Below are positions 1 through 5,824 of a DNA stretch of 5,824 nucleotides, piece by piece. Position numbers and translations under genes: made by a program. Source of the stretch: an uncultured Rhodospirillaceae bacterium (GTDB lineage: Bacteria; Pseudomonadota; Alphaproteobacteria; CAAGCB01; CAG-977); the NCBI GenBank assembly GCA_900553035.1, contig USCC01000121.1:1-5824 (forward strand), in the 5' to 3' direction. Below the pieces are notes generated by a model. It did no database searches. It worked only from the letters and a program-made list of their open reading frames with translations, and was not told where the DNA came from. How positions within the stretch are numbered: the stretch's first letter is position 1; every line of letters starts with the position of its first letter.

Positions 1-310
1 GCGGCGGGACATCCGCGGCCTCGGGCGGGAGAGTGGGCGCGGCGCTGCCGATGTCGGGCAGAGCGGGGGCGGCCTCTTCAGCGGGCGGCGGAACGTTCAT
101 TCCTTCCGCCGGAGCCGGCGTTTCCGGCATCAGAGGCTGATCCGCCCCCGGAGCCGGGGCAGGAGTCGGAGCCGGAGCCGGAGCGACGGGAGCCGGTTCG
201 CCCAGGAAGGAATCGTCAAACAAATCATCCGCATATGCGTTCGGGGCCAGCGCGATGGAAAGGACCAGCGCGGCATTCCGTACCTGTTTCTTAAAATTTG
301 CTTGGTTCAT
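1..310 (-). CDS. Secreted Pro/Ala-rich protein, probable PilP-type pilus component (3' end off window)
   Basis: This gene is partial: 103 codons are visible and the frame is still open at the left edge. It starts at ATG 310, inside the last codons of pilO (20-bp overlap), with a GAGGGA ribosome binding site 7 nt upstream. The N-terminus is a clear Sec signal peptide: a basic stretch (KKQVR, residues 7-11), a hydrophobic core (AALVLSIALA, 13-22) and a type I peptidase site AYA|D after residue 27. The predicted mature protein begins with an acidic stretch (DDLFDD), then runs into a long linker of Pro and Ala (about residues 38-103) that probably spans the periplasm. No folded domain is reached. 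The call rests on position: in R64-type pil operons pilP follows pilO, and PilP is exported. The Pro/Ala linker is not diagnostic, and another periplasmic protein is possible. I am sure of the gene and much less sure of the family. Confidence 0.8.
   Translation of the reverse strand, partial: MNQANFKKQVRNAALVLSIALAPNAYADDLFDDSFLGEPAPVAPAPAPTPAPAPGADQPLMPETPAPAEGMNVPPPAEEAAPALPDIGSAAPTLPPEAADVPP
150..196 (-). repeat. Degenerate GCTCCG hexanucleotide array coding Pro-Ala
   Basis: On the minus strand the hexamer GCTCCG and one-base variants recur, giving a run of Ala-Pro dipeptides (residues 39-54) in the PilP-like protein. Two perfect adjacent copies lie at 171-182. The array is a candidate for length change by replication slippage in whole-codon steps. 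Confidence 0.6.
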
Positions 311-1670
311 AGATCTGTCCCTCATAGAGCCACGTGTTACTATCCGGATTATAAACTAAATTCAGTATTTCCAGTCCAGAAAATTTATTAAACAGCGACA
401 CCCATTCCGACGGCTCGTATTCGGAAGCGAAGCTGAACTTTAAGCGCGGGAAGGTGCCCTCCTTCCCTTGGATTTCCGATCGCAGGCCGTCGGCCGAGTT
501 CACGACGGTCATCTGGTTTTTCTCGTCTGTCAGCGAAACCTTGACGTTGATGGCCTGGAAGATGTTGTTAAGCTCTTCGCGGAGTTCGTAAATCATATAA
601 CGCGGAGTCGACGCCTTAACGGCCACTTCGCCGATGGGAAGCGTCGCAATGGCCGACGTCGCGTCTTCGGACACAAGATAGTCCAGGTCTTTCATGCCGT
701 ATTCTTCGAACGCACGCTTGACCCACCCGATATGCCCCCATGTCATGTTCCATGTGGCCGAAATGCCCGAACGCGTACAGGTGATGTTGCCAAGCTTCCA
801 ACCCGGGATGATCATGGATCGAACCTGCTGTATGCCGGCATAGCAACGATTCAGGAGGTCATCGGTGACGACCAGCTTTTCCCACGGCTTTGTTTCGATA
901 ACCTGTTGCTTCTGTTCTTCTTCATAAACGGGTTGCAGGGGCGTAATCGGCCGGATGACCTGCGGCGTGCTGCTTGAAAACAGCCCGCTGATCAGGTTGT
1001 AGCCCAGATACAGGACAACAAGACCCGCTACTCCGGCAATCATCAGCGTTTTCGGGTTCCGGCCTTTCCCGATGCGCATCAGTTTGGAGGAGCCCGGCGA
1101 TTTCAGAAGATCCCAGATATCGACTTCATCCGTGCCTTCGATTTCCCACGACGCAGGGGCAATTTTTCGGCCCCAGTCCGGCACGGCCATCATGGCAAAG
1201 AAGGCGCGCTTTGCATCTTCTTCGTTCAGATAAAGAATATCTTCTTCGGAAAGAATCAAATCATTTCGGACGGCGATGAACCACCATCCTTCATCAACTT
1301 CGAAAACGGCGACGGACGAGGAGCGGTCGGAAAACTTTTCGGCCAGAGCCGCGGCCGCCGACGGCTGTCCCGCGCGGTGTCCTTCCTGGGAATTGCCGAT
1401 ACCGTACTGGGGCGCGGTGCCTGTCCTCAGACAGAACAGATCCGCACCGTCCATAACGCCTTCAGCGGTTTCCGTAACTTCCGGAAGGGGATCATCCTGA
1501 TCCTGCAGAGGCTGCCAGAACAGGCTGACGGCATACGTGATGTCGTTGACGACCATGGTCGCTCCCCAGGGGGGATCCATATCGCCTTCGGACGGATCCC
1601 CGCCGCCGGAAACGTCTCCGTCGTCGTTCAGGTCGTCAAGCTCCAGTTCTTCCTCGTCATCTACAGCCAT
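291..1670 (-). CDS. pilO: PilO-family (PilO2) type IVb pilus accessory protein, inner membrane
   Basis: This 459-aa protein matches the pilin accessory protein PilO family (PAP_PilO type), about the usual length. The order is: a very acidic N-terminal tail (residues 1-32, mostly D/E/G); a cytoplasmic domain (about 37-190) with the family-like GWWFIAVRND strand (128-137) and a WDLLKSPGSSK segment (186-196); a single transmembrane helix (about 208-231) preceded by basic residues (RIGKGRNPK); and a periplasmic domain with PW (262-263), Cys276, PGW (289-291) and Cys298. The two cysteines could form a disulfide (inference). This bitopic layout fits the inner-membrane linker of the pilus machine. 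The start is ATG 1670, with AGGGA 7 nt upstream, 13 nt after the secretin stop; the end overlaps the next gene by 20 bp. In R64, PilO is required for pilus formation but its biochemical role is unclear. Family assignment is from recall of motifs and gene order, not from a search. Confidence 0.88.
   Translation of the reverse strand: MAVDDEEELELDDLNDDGDVSGGGDPSEGDMDPPWGATMVVNDITYAVSLFWQPLQDQDDPLPEVTETAEGVMDGADLFCLRTGTAPQYGIGNSQEGHRAGQPSAAAALAEKFSDRSSSVAVFEVDEGWWFIAVRNDLILSEEDILYLNEEDAKRAFFAMMAVPDWGRKIAPASWEIEGTDEVDIWDLLKSPGSSKLMRIGKGRNPKTLMIAGVAGLVVLYLGYNLISGLFSSSTPQVIRPITPLQPVYEEEQKQQVIETKPWEKLVVTDDLLNRCYAGIQQVRSMIIPGWKLGNITCTRSGISATWNMTWGHIGWVKRAFEEYGMKDLDYLVSEDATSAIATLPIGEVAVKASTPRYMIYELREELNNIFQAINVKVSLTDEKNQMTVVNSADGLRSEIQGKEGTFPRLKFSFASEYEPSEWVSLFNKFSGLEILNLVYNPDSNTWLYEGQIYEPSKF
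318..323 (-). promoter_or_regulatory. Ribosome binding site of the PilP-like gene
   Basis: GAGGGA lies 7 nt upstream of ATG 310, within the end of pilO. It supports a genuine overlapping start rather than a downstream one. Confidence 0.7.
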
Positions 1671-1677
1671 TGGTTTT

Positions 1678-1682
1678 TCCCT
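1678..1682 (-). promoter_or_regulatory. Ribosome binding site of pilO
   Basis: AGGGA lies 7 nt upstream of ATG 1670, in the 13-bp gap after the secretin TAA stop. Confidence 0.65.
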
Positions 1683-1683
1683 G

Positions 1684-3276
1684 TTACAAGTTCCCCATGC
1701 GGGTTTCCGGAGACAGCGGAGAAATCAGCACCTCCGGCGTCAGCAGAATGACCAGCACGTTACGGTTCCTGTTCGCCGAGTCTTTGACGGAGGAAACGCC
1801 CTTCGTATTGTTAGTCTTTGTATCGACCTTTTCAAAACCCGTCAGAACCAGCGTCGAACCCGACCGCATGGCGACTTCCTGGACGAAGCCGCGCGTTTCG
1901 ACTTCAGGCAGCTGAATCATGGTCTGGTTGTCGCCCGAACCGAACGTCTGCGTCGTCAGATCCGTCAGGTCGGTAATCGTCATCGTGAACATAATCAGAA
2001 GACGTCCGTGATCCAGGATACGGGGCAGAACCTCCATTGTAAAGCCGGCGTTGATGTTGCCCGGCGTTGCCGTCGTAGTGACGGTATCACCGCTGGTCGT
2101 CGTTTCGGTCTTTTCAATATAGGCCGTGTTCGTCGATACCTGAACCGGGGCCACCTTGTTGTTCAGTGTCGTAATGGTCGTGCTGGTCACCAGAGAAGTT
2201 GATCCCTGGGTGGCCAGAGCTTCAATCAGCAGCTTGGAACCGTTAAATTTACTCCATCCGCCCGATTCCGCGTTGATGATGCCCATATGCATACCTGCTG
2301 CGGCGTCAGTGATGGCCGAGTCGGGAACCAGAGAGCCGCCCAGGCCTTTACGCGACATGGCGTCAAACACGATGTTCAGGTCAAGGCCGTAACTTTCTTC
2401 GTTGCTCAGCGTCACCTGCAGAACCTTCACAGAGACAGCAACCTGACGCGCCAGCTTTTCGTTCAGACTGCGGATGTACTGCGAAATACGCTGCAGTGTG
2501 AACGGCGGAGCGGTTACGGTAATGGTGCCGTTTGCGCGGCCCGTGCTCATGGACGCGTCTTTGGGCAGCATGCTGGTGATGGCTTCTTCAATCTGTGACC
2601 ACAGGTCAACTTCGACACGAGAGTCCATCGTTGCGGACGTATTGCCGCCCGCTTCGCCTGCCGACGTGCCCGCGATGTTCGCGTTCAGGCTGGACGTAAC
2701 GGGAAGGGCGTAAATCGTAAAGACGCGTGTTTCCATTTTATAGAAAGTGATAACGCCGTTCTTGTAGCGCCACCACAAAGCAAAACGCGAGGCGATCTGA
2801 TCCAGAAGGCCGCTTAATTTTCCCGAAAAGGCGGGCATGAACAGTTCGGCGGCATTTGCTGCCGTTCCGCTTTCCGATCCGGCCATTTCGCCCTGTGTCG
2901 CGCCCCGGACCTCTTCAATGATCAGGTCGTCAATACGGACCGTAATGCCGGTCAGAGAAGTGATTTGTTCGGAAATCTGCAGAAGACTGACCGGACGCGT
3001 GCTGACAAGCGTGATGCCCTGATCCGTTTCAAAACGGGCCGGCAGAGGGTCGCCTTCATTGACTCGGATGCTCTGGTTGCCGAGCCAGATGTCGTCCTTG
3101 ATCGCAATCGTGTCCATACGGTACTGCGTGGCCGGAGGATGCGGATCGTTCATGGAATTCTGAATCTGATCCAGAAGCCGGTCTGTATCCGTCGCAACCG
3201 TCTTGGACAGTGTGCAGGAGGTCAGGACAATCAGTGAAACCCCTAAAATATGATAAACGAATTTCTTAGTCAGCAT
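1684..3276 (-). CDS. pilN: PilN-family type IVb pilus secretin, outer-membrane lipoprotein
   Basis: This 530-aa protein is predicted to form the outer-membrane channel for the pilus. Numbering is from ATG 3276. It has a lipoprotein signal peptide (TKK, hydrophobic stretch, lipobox LTSC, lipidated Cys21), as in R64 PilN and TcpC. An N0/STN-like domain follows (about 76-120, including TGITVRIDDL), then a segment ending ALWWRYKNGVITFYKMETR (166-184), typical of PilN proteins. A second periplasmic subdomain covers about 222-280. The secretin beta domain runs from about 279 to 517, with a Thr-rich hairpin (390-405), the GFTMEVLPRILDHGRLLIMF core (411-430) and a closing NVLVILLTPEVL strand (506-517). 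Only 13 residues follow, so there is no long C-terminal pilotin-binding domain; the protein's own lipid may serve for outer-membrane targeting (inference). ATG 3282 also exists, but GGAGG abuts it directly and sits 6 nt before ATG 3276, so the second ATG is preferred. It overlaps the upstream gene by 11 bp. Confidence 0.93.
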   Translation of the reverse strand: MLTKKFVYHILGVSLIVLTSCTLSKTVATDTDRLLDQIQNSMNDPHPPATQYRMDTIAIKDDIWLGNQSIRVNEGDPLPARFETDQGITLVSTRPVSLLQISEQITSLTGITVRIDDLIIEEVRGATQGEMAGSESGTAANAAELFMPAFSGKLSGLLDQIASRFALWWRYKNGVITFYKMETRVFTIYALPVTSSLNANIAGTSAGEAGGNTSATMDSRVEVDLWSQIEEAITSMLPKDASMSTGRANGTITVTAPPFTLQRISQYIRSLNEKLARQVAVSVKVLQVTLSNEESYGLDLNIVFDAMSRKGLGGSLVPDSAITDAAAGMHMGIINAESGGWSKFNGSKLLIEALATQGSTSLVTSTTITTLNNKVAPVQVSTNTAYIEKTETTTSGDTVTTTATPGNINAGFTMEVLPRILDHGRLLIMFTMTITDLTDLTTQTFGSGDNQTMIQLPEVETRGFVQEVAMRSGSTLVLTGFEKVDTKTNNTKGVSSVKDSANRNRNVLVILLTPEVLISPLSPETRMGNL

Positions 3277-3949
3277 TTTCATCCTCCAGGGTTGTCACCA
3301 GCAGTACCCGGTTTCCTTTGTAAAACGTTCCCCACGGCGCGGGTTGGGCGCGGGCAAAGGAACGGATCAGCGCCGATGCGACGTCCATGAAGCGGCCGCG
3401 GAACATGGCGCCGGCTTCCAGAATGTATTCGCGGTCGGTGTTCCATATGACGCGCCACCCTGATTTATCGCCCCATTCCGTCAGCAGGGAACGCAGAGAG
3501 CTTCCTTCCGGCGCAAGCCAGTCCTCGACGGGATCGGCCGGATCGTATGTCGCATCAATCGGGCTTTCCGTAACGGAATTTGAAGAAGCCGAAGCAGATG
3601 CGGCCGACGAAGCCGAAGCTCCGGCCGCGGCTCCGGAAACAGCGGACTGAAGCCCGGTATCCTGTGAGCTGTCATAGCTGTACAGGCCATTGCCTTCGCC
3701 AATCATGGACGGTTTTGTCGAAGACAGATCCTCGCCCCGGTAACCGTACTGGTTCTGCAGCACATCGGGCGGCGTACGCTGTCCGAACTGGCCTCCGGCA
3801 ACCGGAGCCGTAAAGTCAGGCGCCGACGAAACCGTTCCGGAAGAAACGCCCGGCCACGCTTCGCCGCCGGACTGAAGGAAGCATCCGCTCAGCAGGGTGG
3901 TCAGCAGAAAAACGGCTGATTTGCTGAATTTTATGCCTGGATACGCCAT
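3266..3949 (-). CDS. TcpQ/PilL-family pilus lipoprotein
   Basis: This 227-aa protein has a lipoprotein signal peptide (lipobox LSGC, lipidated Cys23). A Gly/Ser/Gln-rich linker follows, including an almost pure Ala/Ser run at about 106-125. The C-terminal domain (about 141-220) resembles TcpQ: a W-x-A-P-E-G start, then SLRSLLTEWGDKSGWRVIW, an EYILEAGAMFRGRFMDVASAL stretch, and a final FYKGNRVLLV strand. In Vibrio cholerae TcpQ is needed for stability and localisation of the secretin TcpC; in R64 a related domain ends the lipoprotein PilL. Position directly before the secretin, with an 11-bp overlap, supports a secretin-partner role. The frame can be extended to TTG 3964, but that TTG is part of the TTGGAG ribosome binding site lying 9 nt before ATG 3949, and ATG 3949 gives a well-formed signal peptide. 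It appears to be the first gene of the pilus operon. Close PilL homologues may be longer. Confidence 0.88.
   Translation of the reverse strand: MAYPGIKFSKSAVFLLTTLLSGCFLQSGGEAWPGVSSGTVSSAPDFTAPVAGGQFGQRTPPDVLQNQYGYRGEDLSSTKPSMIGEGNGLYSYDSSQDTGLQSAVSGAAAGASASSAASASASSNSVTESPIDATYDPADPVEDWLAPEGSSLRSLLTEWGDKSGWRVIWNTDREYILEAGAMFRGRFMDVASALIRSFARAQPAPWGTFYKGNRVLLVTTLEDENAD
3283..3287 (-). promoter_or_regulatory. Ribosome binding site that fixes the PilN start
   Basis: GGAGG lies directly against ATG 3282 with no spacer, but 6 nt upstream of ATG 3276 in the same frame. Standard spacing therefore selects ATG 3276, two codons later. The site lies inside the last codons of the TcpQ gene, so the two genes are probably translationally coupled. 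Confidence 0.75.
3585..3619 (-). repeat. Short direct repeat inside the Ala/Ser linker of the TcpQ/PilL gene
   Basis: The 11-mer GAAGCCGAAGC (plus-strand sense) occurs at 3585-3595 and again at 3609-3619, a 24-bp period that keeps the reading frame. It encodes part of the Ala/Ser-rich linker and probably arose by local duplication. Confidence 0.55.
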
Positions 3950-3958
3950 AGGATTTTT

Positions 3959-3962
3959 CTCC
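3959..3962 (-). promoter_or_regulatory. Ribosome binding site that fixes the TcpQ/PilL start
   Basis: GGAG lies 9 nt upstream of ATG 3949. It is part of TTGGAG, whose TTG (3964) is the alternative in-frame start. Because the TTG belongs to the binding site itself, ATG 3949 is favoured. Confidence 0.7.
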
Positions 3963-4028
3963 AACTTCTTTGAATTCCGAATAATATTCTGATACGCTTT
4001 CAGAAGTATACATTAAAGCATTAAATTC

Positions 4029-4056
4029 TTTAAAAAATCCTTTATAAAAAAGTCAA
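4029..4056 (-). promoter_or_regulatory. Candidate sigma70-type promoter for the pilus operon
   Basis: On the minus strand TTGACT (4056-4051) matches the -35 consensus at 5 of 6 bases. TTTAAA (4034-4029) lies 16 bp downstream and matches the -10 at 4 of 6. Transcription would begin near 4020, leaving an AT-rich leader of about 70 nt before ATG 3949. A better -10 alone, TATACT (4010-4005), has no good -35 at 17-18 bp. AT-rich DNA produces such matches by chance, so this is a candidate only. Confidence 0.4.
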
Positions 4057-4192
4057 ACGGGTCGCTCTGTGTTTATTTCTTTTTCAATTCCTGCCTTTTT
4101 TATGCTGTCTTACAGCGGCCGCCCGGAAAAGGAAACCGCCGGCCGGATCAGAGTCTTTCCTTCCCTCCCCGAGCCGGAGCGGGCAGAAACGC

Positions 4193-5824
4193 TTACCATT
4201 GGCGGTAATACATCCGTTCTTCAACGCCGCTGCCCGAAGACGTATATTCCTCGTACCCTTCCTCGGGGCGGTCGTACAGCCGCAGGACGATCGTATGCGG
4301 CGTCCGATCCGTCAGAACCGGGACAACCTGTTCGTCTTCCATTCCCGCGCCGATCAGCGCACTGCGGATAAGGGCGAAGCGTTTCTCCTGAATATCCTGA
4401 TCCCGGTCACTCATGCGCACCTCGACAGCGCTCTGAATGTCCTTTTTCGCCCTTTGCCCGAAGGCCTTGATCCATTTGACGGACTGAGTCGATATTTCGG
4501 CGCTTCCCGGCTTGAACGTCAGGCGAAGCTCGGTCGGCAGAATGTCGTCCCGGGAGGCTTTTGTCTTTGAGGCATTCGCGCTTTTTTCATCGTCCTTCCG
4601 GGAAGAGTCTTTTTTCGCGGGGGCTTTTTTCCCTTCGGCCTTCCGGTTCAGGTCCGGCACGGAAGGCGTTGAACTTCCCGTTCCGATGGACGGCATGCCT
4701 GTGGGCGAATCCGTTTTCCCGAACAAAGAGAAGATTTTGTTGACCAGGCCGTCATCCCCCGGAGCCGCAGCTTCTGAAGCCGGATCGGCCGCTTTGAACG
4801 CGTCCGGCGTCGGGTCGGCCGTCGTCTTCAGGTTTTCCCCGGGGGGCAGAACCGTTGCCGACGCGGGGAGAGACGGCACCGTCAAGGGAGCGCGCGCCGC
4901 CGGAGAAGCGGGGCCGAGAGGCAGAAGAAGGGGATCCTTCCTGGCTTCGGGCTTTTTTTCTTCGCCGACAACGCGAACCGGCGCGGAAGTGATGACATCC
5001 TCCGCCGGCTTTTCCTCGGTGACATCGGCGACCTTGAAGGCCTTTGCCGCTTCAGAATTGTGAGACTTTTCATCCGATGAAGCCATCCACACGGACGGCG
5101 CGTCCGATTGCGACATGCTGGTCCATACGGCGGCCTGCTGGCGATCCATCCAGTTCAGTGATTTTTCCCCGTCCTGTTTCTCTTCGTTTTCATTGCCGTC
5201 CAGCTGGTAGACCTTATGAACTCTGCCGTTGCGGTAAATGATGGCCTGGCCTTTGTCTCCGGACGGTGTTCCGTTGCGGACTTCCATATATTCTTCGGGC
5301 GGCGTTTCGTCTTTGGCGATATTTTTTATTGCCGCCCGGGTGTCGGGTTTGATGACGGCCAGCGGATTTTTGGCTTTTCCGTTGACGGTGGCGATTTTCC
5401 AGGGATTTTCATAAGCCGATTCCGGCTCGGTTCGCGCCGGTGCCTTTTGAGCGGCCGGGGTATTTTCGGCCTTTTTCGTCTCTGTCCCGGAGAAGGGGAC
5501 TTCCTGAACGACGGCGGATTTTATATCCTGCGGCGTTCCGGCGGCGGGTTTGTCCGAAGCCGGTGGAACCGGAACCGCCGGAGCGGCAACGCTTTTAAGC
5601 GAATCGGTGTCTGCATCGGACAGTTCGGCATGATCCAGAGAGGCAAACTGGCGTTCCGGCATGGCGGCCGCGTTTGCGTCTTCTGTTTTTGAAGTCGGCA
5701 CAGCGGCCGGAACGGGCATTTCCTGTAGCGTCCGACGCAGGGCGGCAATATCAATCCAGCGTGTTTTTTCTTCCGCTTTTCCGGCTTTCTCAGGGAGAGG
5801 CGAATTTTTTTTCACCGGTTCGAC
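4193..5824 (-). CDS. Pro/Ala/Lys-rich protein with C-terminal OmpA-like domain (5' end probably off window)
   Basis: I do not recognise this as a named gene. The frame is open to the right edge (544 codons with stop). A GTG at 5815 could start a 540-aa form, but the 9 nt before it hold no ribosome binding site, and that form would lack any signal peptide or membrane segment, so the true start is probably upstream. Numbering from that GTG: residues 1-135 are low-complexity (P, A, K, E); about 138-245 look more ordered, including GQAIIYRNGRVHKVYQLDG (189-207) and several Trp; 250-425 are again disordered, ending in a Lys/Ser/Asp-rich stretch. The C-terminus (about 426-515) has an OmpA-like pattern: RLTFKPGSAEIS, then VEVRMSD (464-470), then KRFALIRSALIGAGM (478-492). 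Asp470 and Arg479 align by eye with the Asp and Arg that bind diaminopimelate in OmpA-family domains. A tail rich in E, Y and S follows. It may anchor the envelope machine to peptidoglycan (inference). Confidence 0.8.
   Translation of the reverse strand, partial: VEPVKKNSPLPEKAGKAEEKTRWIDIAALRRTLQEMPVPAAVPTSKTEDANAAAMPERQFASLDHAELSDADTDSLKSVAAPAVPVPPASDKPAAGTPQDIKSAVVQEVPFSGTETKKAENTPAAQKAPARTEPESAYENPWKIATVNGKAKNPLAVIKPDTRAAIKNIAKDETPPEEYMEVRNGTPSGDKGQAIIYRNGRVHKVYQLDGNENEEKQDGEKSLNWMDRQQAAVWTSMSQSDAPSVWMASSDEKSHNSEAAKAFKVADVTEEKPAEDVITSAPVRVVGEEKKPEARKDPLLLPLGPASPAARAPLTVPSLPASATVLPPGENLKTTADPTPDAFKAADPASEAAAPGDDGLVNKIFSLFGKTDSPTGMPSIGTGSSTPSVPDLNRKAEGKKAPAKKDSSRKDDEKSANASKTKASRDDILPTELRLTFKPGSAEISTQSVKWIKAFGQRAKKDIQSAVEVRMSDRDQDIQEKRFALIRSALIGAGMEDEQVVPVLTDRTPHTIVLRLYDRPEEGYEEYTSSGSGVEERMYYRQW

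Larger units (their letters stand above)
3950..4192. other. Intergenic region before the pilus genes
   Basis: These 243 bp are the only sizeable non-coding stretch. The part nearest the OmpA-like stop (about 4066-4192) is mixed, with GC-rich palindromic words (CCGGCCGG, GCGGCCGC) and a purine-rich run on the minus strand, but no hairpin followed by a T-run, so I see no clear terminator. The part nearest the TcpQ gene (about 3950-4060) is strongly AT-rich on both strands, unlike the GC-rich genes on either side, and holds the promoter candidate and ribosome binding site. I found no tRNA-like or obvious small-RNA structure. Confidence 0.7.

Noticed and set aside
1537..2202. 221-codon plus-strand open frame opposite pilO and pilN
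   Set aside because: It lies antisense to two well-supported genes, is Arg/Ser-rich with no domain, and spans their junction; such frames are common opposite GC-rich genes.
3816..4013. 65-codon minus-strand frame starting in the leader (MYTSESVSEYYSEF...) as a leader peptide
   Set aside because: It has no ribosome binding site and runs out of frame into the TcpQ/PilL signal-peptide region, where its sequence becomes Arg-rich noise.
4100..4150. Possible terminator after the OmpA-like gene (GCGGCCGC/CCGGCCGG words and the small GCTGT-AAG-ACAGC hairpin)
   Set aside because: The stems are short or imperfect and none is followed by a T-run on the minus strand.
4069..4371. 100-codon plus-strand frame crossing the intergenic region
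   Set aside because: It overlaps the 3' end of the OmpA-like gene antisense, lacks a ribosome binding site and shows no domain.
4512..5063. 183-codon plus-strand open frame opposite the OmpA-like gene
   Set aside because: Composition (Phe, Ser, Ala, Gly) is what reverse reading of Pro/Ala/Lys codons yields; no signal peptide or motif.
5216..5692. 158-codon plus-strand open frame rich in Gly, Phe and Arg
   Set aside because: It lies entirely antisense to the OmpA-like gene and is low-complexity; a shadow frame.
1..5824. CRISPR array, tRNA, rRNA, insertion-sequence ends or attachment sites
   Set aside because: No regularly spaced repeats, tRNA-like cloverleaf, transposase-like frame or paired inverted ends were seen on either strand.

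Overview
The window carries five minus-strand genes, read from high to low coordinates; two run off the window edges. Three have recognisable family features and together mark a type IVb pilus assembly operon of the IncI1 plasmid R64 (pil) / Vibrio cholerae Tcp kind: a TcpQ/PilL-family lipoprotein, a PilN-family lipoprotein secretin and a PilO-family (PilO2) accessory protein. The fourth, cut by the left edge, is a secreted Pro/Ala-rich protein in the place where PilP normally sits. The fifth, at the right edge and upstream of the others, is a long Pro/Ala/Lys-rich protein ending in a divergent OmpA-like domain. It is set off from the pilus genes by a 243-bp intergenic region.

Organism: two lipobox signal peptides plus an outer-membrane secretin point to a diderm Gram-negative bacterium. 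Coding DNA is moderately GC-rich (roughly mid-50s percent by eye), while the leader before the pilus genes is strongly AT-rich. All four stop codons in the window are TAA. A proteobacterium is most likely, but I cannot fix the lineage or say whether this is chromosome, plasmid or integrated element.

Layout in transcription order: OmpA-like protein (open at 5824, stop at 4193); intergenic region 3950-4192 with a GC-rich downstream part and an AT-rich leader holding a promoter candidate; TcpQ/PilL lipoprotein (3949-3266); PilN secretin (3276-1684), overlapping the previous gene by 11 bp; PilO (1670-291) after a 13-bp gap; PilP-like protein (310 to beyond 1), overlapping pilO by 20 bp. Each of these four starts has a purine-rich ribosome binding site 6-9 nt upstream, so they look like one translationally coupled operon.

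Working model: the secretin forms the outer-membrane gate, the TcpQ-type lipoprotein helps assemble or stabilise it, PilO and the PilP-like protein link it to the inner-membrane platform, and the OmpA-like protein may anchor the assembly to peptidoglycan. The last role is inference from domain and position. The ATPase (PilQ), platform protein (PilR), prepilin and prepilin peptidase are not in the window; in R64-type loci they follow pilP, which here would be beyond position 1.
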